Origin: Aliirhizobium wenxiniae
GTDB taxonomy: Bacteria; Pseudomonadota; Alphaproteobacteria; Rhizobiales; Rhizobiaceae
NCBI RefSeq assembly: GCF_014201355.1
Contig: NZ_JACHEG010000014.1
Location: forward strand, 26,454-90,453
DNA length: 64,000 nucleotides
Direction of reading: 5' to 3'
A program made the position numbers and the translations under genes. The notes under the pieces were generated by a model. That model did no database searches. It had not been told where the DNA came from and was given only the letters and a program-made list of their open reading frames with translations. Positions 59,212-64,000 of this stretch are shown here, piece after piece. Every line of letters starts with the position of its first letter. Within the stretch, counting starts at the first letter, position 1.

Positions 59212-61263
59212 ATGGTCTGGCGCATTGGCGTGGATTCCGGCGGTACGTTTACCGATGTATGTTTGTTTGAAGAGACCACCGGCGAGGTGAAGATCTGGAA
59301 AGTGTCGTCCACCCCCGACGACCCGTCCCGCGGCATCACGCAAGGGGTGGAAGAAGGCATAAGTGAAGTTGGCACAACGGCTGCCGAGGTTGCCTTCCTC
59401 GGCCACGGCACGACGGTCGCCACCAACGCGCTCATCCAGGGCCGCGGTGTCCAGACCGGCCTCATCACCACCGACGGTTTTCGCGACCTTTTGGAAATCG
59501 GCCGCCAGAAGCGTCCGGATCTCTATGACATCCAGGCCGACAAGCCGGATACGCTGGTCAGCCGCGATCTGCGCATCGGCGTCAAGGAACGTGTCCTGTC
59601 GAACGGCGAGACCGAAATCTCGCTCGACGAGGAAGAGTTCCGCTCTGCCGTTCGCGAGCTGAAGAAGGCCGGCGTCAAATCAGTCGCCGTCTGCTTCCTC
59701 TACAGCTTCTTGAATTCAGAACACGAGGCAATTGCCGGCCGCATTCTCGAAGAAGAGTTCCCGGAAGCTTTCTCCGCCCTGTCTCACAAGATCGCGCCCG
59801 AATTCCGCGAGTTCGAACGCCTGTCGACGACGGTCGTCAATGCCTATCTCGGCCCGGTCATGAAGGGTTATGTCAATGCGCTCAGCGGCAAGCTGAAAAA
59901 CCTCGGCATCTCCGTCGCCCCGCAGCTGACCCAGTCTAATGGCGGCGTCATCGGTTTTGATGCGGCAGCCGATCTGCCGGTGCGCACGGTGCTTTCCGGC
60001 CCGAGCACCGGCGTCGTTGCAGCCCAGGCGATCGGCCGCATGACCGGCATCGAAAACCTCATCACCTTCGATATGGGCGGCACGTCGAGCGACGTTGCAC
60101 TTCTGACCGGCGGCAAGTGCCAGGTCGTCAACGAATCCGTTGTACACGGTTATCCGATCAAGGCGCCGATGCTCGACATCCACACGGTCGGCGCCGGCGG
60201 CGGTTCTATCGCCTATGTCGATAATGGTGGTTTCCTAAAGGTCGGTCCCCGCAGCGCCGGCGCCAATCCCGGCCCGTCCTGCTACGGTCTCGGCAACCCG
60301 GAACCAACCGTGACCGACGCCAACGTGCTCCTCCAGACGCAGAACCCGAAATATCTGCTGAACGGCCGCATGAAGATCGATCAGGACCTGTCGCGCGCTG
60401 CCATTCAGACGCTGGCCGACAAGCTCGGCATGGGCGTTCTGGAAACGGCAAACGGCATTCTCGATATCGTTGCCGCCAACATGGCCAAGGCCATCCGCGT
60501 CATCAGCGTGCAGCGCGGCCACGATCCGCGTGAATACACCATGGTCGCATTCGGCGGCGCCGGGCCGGTTCACGCCGCGCGTCTTGCCAAGGAACTCGGC
60601 ATGAAGCGCATCCTCATCCCGCGCACGCCCGGCGTCCTCTGCGCTCTCGGCCTGCTGATGACCGATCTGCGCACCGATTTCTCTTCCACCCAGCTGACCC
60701 GCCTCGACGAGGCAAGCGCTGATGGCATCGGCGAAATCTATGCAGCCCTCGAAGCCAAGGCCTATGCCTGGTTCGAAAGCGAAGGCATTGCCCCGCAGGC
60801 ACAGCAGATCTCTCGCACGGTCGATGTCCGTTACGCCGGCCAGAACTACGAAATCTCGGTCCCGGTACAGGCCGGGACGGTCACGGCCGCAACCTTTGCA
60901 GCGATCGAGGAAGCCTTCCTCAACGCCCATCGCCAGCTCTACGGCTTCATTGCCGAAGGTGAGCCGGTGCAGATGGTGACCTTCCGTCTTGCCGCAAGCG
61001 GGCTTGTTGAAAAGGCGCAGTTCCAGCCGGCCGAAATCGAAGGCCCGGATTCGTCTGCTGCGATTACCGGTTCGCGCGAAGTCTGGATGATGGAAGCCGG
61101 CGGCTTCGTCACCGCGACGCTTTACGATCGCGCCAAGCTGAAAGCCGGCAATGTCGTCCAAGGTCCCGCGATCATCGACCAGATGGATACCACCACCGTT
61201 GTGCCGATGGATACGACCGCGACCGTCGATGCCTATCTCAATCTCATGCTTGAGGCGAAGTGA
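59212..61263 (+). CDS. hyuA: Hydantoinase/oxoprolinase subunit A
   Basis: A 683-residue ATP-dependent amidohydrolase subunit. The N-terminus MVWRIGVDSGGTFTDVCLFE is the actin-like ATPase phosphate-1 motif, with GHGTTVATNALIQGRGVQTGLITTDGFRDLLEIGRQ next. The second motif LITFDMGGTSSDVALL lies mid-protein, and EYTMVAFGGAGPVHAARLAKELG is the adenosine region. The ATG is preceded by AAGGGGA at 8 bp. With HyuB it would open a cyclic imide or amide ring (N-methylhydantoin, 5-oxoproline or a related ring) using ATP. The family is certain; the ring substrate is not. Confidence 0.93.
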   Translation: MVWRIGVDSGGTFTDVCLFEETTGEVKIWKVSSTPDDPSRGITQGVEEGISEVGTTAAEVAFLGHGTTVATNALIQGRGVQTGLITTDGFRDLLEIGRQKRPDLYDIQADKPDTLVSRDLRIGVKERVLSNGETEISLDEEEFRSAVRELKKAGVKSVAVCFLYSFLNSEHEAIAGRILEEEFPEAFSALSHKIAPEFREFERLSTTVVNAYLGPVMKGYVNALSGKLKNLGISVAPQLTQSNGGVIGFDAAADLPVRTVLSGPSTGVVAAQAIGRMTGIENLITFDMGGTSSDVALLTGGKCQVVNESVVHGYPIKAPMLDIHTVGAGGGSIAYVDNGGFLKVGPRSAGANPGPSCYGLGNPEPTVTDANVLLQTQNPKYLLNGRMKIDQDLSRAAIQTLADKLGMGVLETANGILDIVAANMAKAIRVISVQRGHDPREYTMVAFGGAGPVHAARLAKELGMKRILIPRTPGVLCALGLLMTDLRTDFSSTQLTRLDEASADGIGEIYAALEAKAYAWFESEGIAPQAQQISRTVDVRYAGQNYEISVPVQAGTVTAATFAAIEEAFLNAHRQLYGFIAEGEPVQMVTFRLAASGLVEKAQFQPAEIEGPDSSAAITGSREVWMMEAGGFVTATLYDRAKLKAGNVVQGPAIIDQMDTTTVVPMDTTATVDAYLNLMLEAK

Positions 61264-62903
61264 TGCTGAACGTCAATCAGGAACAAACCACGGCCATCAA
61301 CCCGATTACCGTTGAAGTGATTGCCAGCGCTTTTGCTTCGACCGTCGAGGAAATGGGCGAGGCGCTCGTCCGCGCCAGCTATTCCACCAATATCAAGGAG
61401 CGCCGCGACTGCTCGACGGCTCTCTTCGATGCCAATGGCGCGATGTTGTGCCAGGCCGAGCACATCCCCATGCATCTCGGCAGCTTCATCGGCTTCATCC
61501 CCTATCTGATGAAAACGCCGGGTCTGGAAAACATCAAGCCGGGCGACATCTTCATCGGCAACGATGCCTATGAAGGCGGCGGCACCCACCTGCCCGATAT
61601 CGTCATGGCCTCGCCGATCTTCGTCCAGAACCGGCTTGTGGCCTGGGCAATCAATACCGCCCACCATTCCGACTTCGCCGATCGCGGCCACGCGCATATC
61701 TATCAGGAAGGCCTGCGCATTCCGCCGGTGCGGCTCTACAGGGAAGGCGTGCTGCAGGAAGATATCCAGCGCCTCTTCCTCCTCAACTGCCAGGTTCCGC
61801 ACGAGCGCGTTTCCGACCTTCGTGCCCAGATGGCTGCAAACCGCCTCGGCATTACCCGCCTCAACGAACTCTGTGAGAAATATGGTCTCGACACGGTTCT
61901 CGCCGCAGGTGCAGAACTGATGAACTATGCGGAGCGCAAGATGCGCCTCGGCATCGCCTCCATCCCCGACGGCACCTATTCCTTCAAGGATCGTTTCGAC
62001 AGCGAGGCGCTTGTCGGCGAACTGGAATTCGGCGTCACGATCGAGGTCAAGGGTGATGAAATGCACCTCGATTTCGTCAGCCCGCCGCAGGTCCGCGCCG
62101 GCCTCAACGTCGTCTATACTGCACTTCTGGCAACGGTCTATTACGCGGTGAAATCGATCGTCGATCCGACCATCCTGCCGAATGCAGGCCTTGCCCGCCC
62201 GATCCATGTCACGGCGGAAGAAGGCAGCCTTCTGCGCTGCGGCCATCCGGCAGCCGTCGATGGACGCATCACCGCCTGCCAGCGTGTCGTCGATCTCATC
62301 CACGGCGCATTCGCTCAAGTTATCCCGCACCGGGTGACGGCCGCCTCCAACGGTTCAGTCGGCGTTGCAAGCTTCAACGGTACACGGCCGGACAAGAGCC
62401 TCTGGGTCTATCTCGAAACCATCGGCGGCGGTTCCGGCGCACGCTGGAACAAGGACGGTCTTGACGGCGTGCATGTCCACATGACCAACACCTCCAACCT
62501 TCCGGTCGAGGCGCTCGAGAACGAATACCCGATCACCCTCCTTCGCTATGAACTGGTCGATGGTTCCGGGGGCGCCGGCACGTTCCGCGGCGGCATGGGT
62601 CTGCGCCGTGTCTATCGCGCCGAGGCCGATTGCCGCGTGCAGGTCATGGGCTCGCGCCTGATCTCCGCCCCATGGGGTATCGATGGCGGTCTCGAAGGCG
62701 CCCGCGGTTACTTCTCGTTGAACGGCAACCGCGACGTCTTCGTCGACGGTTCGGTCGACCTCAAGGCAGGCGATCTCCTGGAAATCGTCACGCCCGGCGC
62801 AGGCGGCTATGGAGCCCCGGCCAGCCGAGGAAAGACCGAGGTTGAACGCGACGTGCGTGAAGGACGATTGACGGCCGGCGAGGCAGCCTCGCTTTACGCC
62901 TGA
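61263..62903 (+). CDS. hyuB: Hydantoinase/oxoprolinase subunit B
   Basis: A 546-residue partner subunit. N-terminal NPITVEVIASAFASTVEEMGEALVRASYSTNIKERRDCSTALFDANGAML is typical of HyuB. GDIFIGNDAYEGGGTHLPDIVMASPIF and WAINTAHHSDFADRGH supply conserved Asp and His residues, and the C-terminus has GSGGAGTFRGGMGLRRVY and EIVTPGAGGYGAP. Its ATG overlaps the HyuA stop (TGATG), so the subunits are made in equal amounts. Lengths of both subunits fit bacterial hydantoinase pairs rather than the single-chain eukaryotic 5-oxoprolinase. Confidence 0.93.
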   Translation: MLNVNQEQTTAINPITVEVIASAFASTVEEMGEALVRASYSTNIKERRDCSTALFDANGAMLCQAEHIPMHLGSFIGFIPYLMKTPGLENIKPGDIFIGNDAYEGGGTHLPDIVMASPIFVQNRLVAWAINTAHHSDFADRGHAHIYQEGLRIPPVRLYREGVLQEDIQRLFLLNCQVPHERVSDLRAQMAANRLGITRLNELCEKYGLDTVLAAGAELMNYAERKMRLGIASIPDGTYSFKDRFDSEALVGELEFGVTIEVKGDEMHLDFVSPPQVRAGLNVVYTALLATVYYAVKSIVDPTILPNAGLARPIHVTAEEGSLLRCGHPAAVDGRITACQRVVDLIHGAFAQVIPHRVTAASNGSVGVASFNGTRPDKSLWVYLETIGGGSGARWNKDGLDGVHVHMTNTSNLPVEALENEYPITLLRYELVDGSGGAGTFRGGMGLRRVYRAEADCRVQVMGSRLISAPWGIDGGLEGARGYFSLNGNRDVFVDGSVDLKAGDLLEIVTPGAGGYGAPASRGKTEVERDVREGRLTAGEAASLYA

Positions 62904-63031
62904 GACTTCGCTTTGGTTGCATTTCACCCGGAATTGACAAGCCGGGTGGAAACGTTTCACAGCTTGAACTCGTATCGGCCTGCACTGTCGAAGACATGCA
63001 GGCCGATACATTGCCTTTGGAGGACAGGAAA
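62904..63031. promoter_or_regulatory. hyuB-iclR intergenic region with hairpin and IclR-like box
   Basis: A stem of TTTCACCCGG (62922-62931) with CCGGGTGGAAA (62942-62952), one bulged base, follows hyuB. It merges into the 10-bp palindrome GAAACGTTTC (62949-62958). The surrounding TGGAAACGTTTCA resembles the TGGAAAT-N-ATTTCCA box I recall for IclR itself, so it may be an autoregulatory site for the downstream iclR-family gene. Confidence 0.4.
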
Positions 63032-63778
63032 TTGAGCGCGGAAAAGAAATCGTCGAGCAACGTCATGCGCGCGGCCGAGATCCTCATGGCGCTCGGTGAC
63101 GCCAATCCACCCGGCCTGACGCTTTCCGACCTTGCGACGCAACTGGATGATGCCAAATCCGCCGTCCACCGGGCGCTTGTCGCACTCGGCCAGTTCGGCC
63201 TTGTCGAGCAATCGGGTCGACGCGGCGCCTATCGCCTGGGTCCCGGCATCTATGCGCTGGCCAACAAGTCCCACAGCATCAACGACATGGTGAATTTCTA
63301 TCGCCCGGCCCTCATCAGCATCAGCGCTGAAACCGGGTTGTCGAGTTACCTCATGGTGCGCTCGGGACTGGATTCCGTCTGTCTGGATTTCGCACTGGGG
63401 AACCTTCCCATGCAGGCCCTGTTCGAAGGCGTCGGTGGGCGCCTGCCACTCGGCGTCGGGCTCGGTGGCGTCTGTGTCCTAGCGCAGATGGAAGAAGCTG
63501 CCCGCGACAGGATCATCGAGATCAATACCGAGCGTTACGGCCAATGGGGCGTCGACGCTGATACCGTCATGCAGGAAATCACCATGCTGAAGACGGAAGG
63601 TTATGTCTTCGGCACGAGAAAACATGGCGGCGGCGGCGAGATCAAGACGATCGCCTTCCCTGCCGAAAAGGCAAACACCTTCAACAGCCAGGCAGCGATC
63701 TCGCTTCTTTTGCCGAGTGACACGGGTATTGCCGATCTTAAAACGCTGATGAGAAGCCTGCAAAGACATCTGGACTAA
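63032..63778 (+). CDS. IclR-family transcriptional regulator
   Basis: A 248-residue regulator from the TTG start, which has GGAGG 8 bp upstream; the in-frame ATG at 62996 has no clear SD and would add 12 residues. The N-terminal winged helix (VMRAAEILMALGDANPPGLTLSDLATQLDDAKSAVHRALVALGQFGLVEQSGRRGAYRLG) and C-terminal effector domain (about 80-245, with GGRLPLGVGLGGVCVLAQM and LKTEGYVFGTRKHGGGGEIKTIAFP) are typical. The effector domain lacks the usual cysteine-containing SLSVAGP text near its end. It is a plausible regulator of hyuAB and the divergent importer. Confidence 0.9.
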   Translation: MSAEKKSSSNVMRAAEILMALGDANPPGLTLSDLATQLDDAKSAVHRALVALGQFGLVEQSGRRGAYRLGPGIYALANKSHSINDMVNFYRPALISISAETGLSSYLMVRSGLDSVCLDFALGNLPMQALFEGVGGRLPLGVGLGGVCVLAQMEEAARDRIIEINTERYGQWGVDADTVMQEITMLKTEGYVFGTRKHGGGGEIKTIAFPAEKANTFNSQAAISLLLPSDTGIADLKTLMRSLQRHLD

Positions 63779-64000
63779 CTGGCCCCGGGAAAACCAACTG
63801 CCGATAAGCCTCAAGCGGACACATCACGCCGTCGAGCCTTCAACCATTCCTGTCTCTATCCCGGCCAGCGAACACCCGAGAGCCTCCACACGGACGAAGC
63901 TCTGGCCACATTCAGCGTTTCGCGAATGCCGCAGCCACTTCAGCTCGGCGGTCCGATAGCAATCGATGGAGAACACTGCCGCCGCCGTCCTATTACGGTT
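63779..64000. other. Right-edge region without an assignable gene
   Basis: 222 bp follow the iclR-family gene. One plus-strand frame (from 63779) and one minus-strand frame (ending with a stop at 63824) stay open to the window edge. The minus frame reads FSIDCYRTAELKWLRHSRN before EGSTA and a stop, but I recognise no family in either. It could hold the 3' end of a minus-strand gene that begins outside the window. Confidence 0.3.

Noticed and set aside
1..64000. Insertion sequences, integrases, CRISPR arrays, tRNA genes or plasmid replication genes.
   Set aside because: I found no transposase or integrase motifs, no regular repeat-spacer arrays, no tRNA-like cloverleaf and no repABC or partition proteins in any recognised gene.

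Overview
The window looks like a high-GC (about 60% by eye) alphaproteobacterial accessory replicon or chromosomal catabolic region, most likely from a Rhizobiaceae-type soil or plant-associated bacterium. I base this on the density of ABC importers paired with catabolic enzymes and GntR, LacI, LysR, AraC, HxlR and IclR regulators, on the protein sequences, and on the GGAGG-type ribosome binding sites. I see no tRNA, rRNA, insertion sequence, CRISPR array, replication gene or prophage gene. All 53 protein genes appear intact except the first, which is cut by the window edge.

Layout. (A) 1-2170: a GMC oxidoreductase (5' end missing) and a 3-hydroxyisobutyrate dehydrogenase-like gene. (B) 11449 down to 2238, minus strand: one sugar operon of a DapA-like lyase, a GntR/FCD regulator, a CUT1 sugar ABC importer, a FGGY kinase and a fucose-isomerase-like protein. 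(C) 11640-12032: an HxlR regulator. (D) 12046-20113: a pectic-oligosaccharide locus with a divergent AraC regulator, a CUT1 importer, and signal-less GH28 and GH105 enzymes. (E) 20167-31044: a cluster biased toward D-amino-acid peptides, with an M19 dipeptidase, an oligopeptide importer, a DAP-like D-aminopeptidase, a LysR regulator, a D-amino-acid transaminase and a DmpA-type aminopeptidase. (F) 31192-38591: a CUT1 importer followed by a single protein in which a glycerophosphodiester phosphodiesterase domain is fused to a complete LacI regulator, then an inositol-monophosphatase-family phosphatase. (G) 38644-40923: a biotin-sulfoxide-reductase-type molybdoenzyme. (H) 40945-52027: a GntR regulator, a peptide-type importer split between two loci, an M20 hydrolase, an ornithine-cyclodeaminase-family reductase, a sulfurtransferase, an SDR and a D-cysteine desulfhydrase-like enzyme. 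(I) 52148-58759, minus strand: an amino-acid oxidase-like flavoprotein and a third peptide-type importer. (J) 59212-63778: hydantoinase HyuA/HyuB and an IclR regulator.

How the genes work together. Each block has the logic of import, chemical opening of the substrate, and local regulation. Block F is the most novel. A transporter, a phosphodiesterase and a phosphomonoesterase make a plausible pathway for an imported sugar or polyol phosphodiester such as glycerophosphoinositol or an agrocinopine-like compound. The phosphodiesterase is physically joined to the predicted repressor, and a 30-bp near-palindrome lies upstream of the operon. In block H an AT-rich palindrome (ATATAT-N-ATATAT) occurs in both divergent promoter regions, which suggests that the GntR protein coordinates the separated permease and ATPase genes as one regulon. 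Blocks E, H and I share a D-amino-acid and sulfur-amino-acid theme.

All functions are read from sequence motifs and from memory of protein families. No database search was run, and substrates remain inferences.
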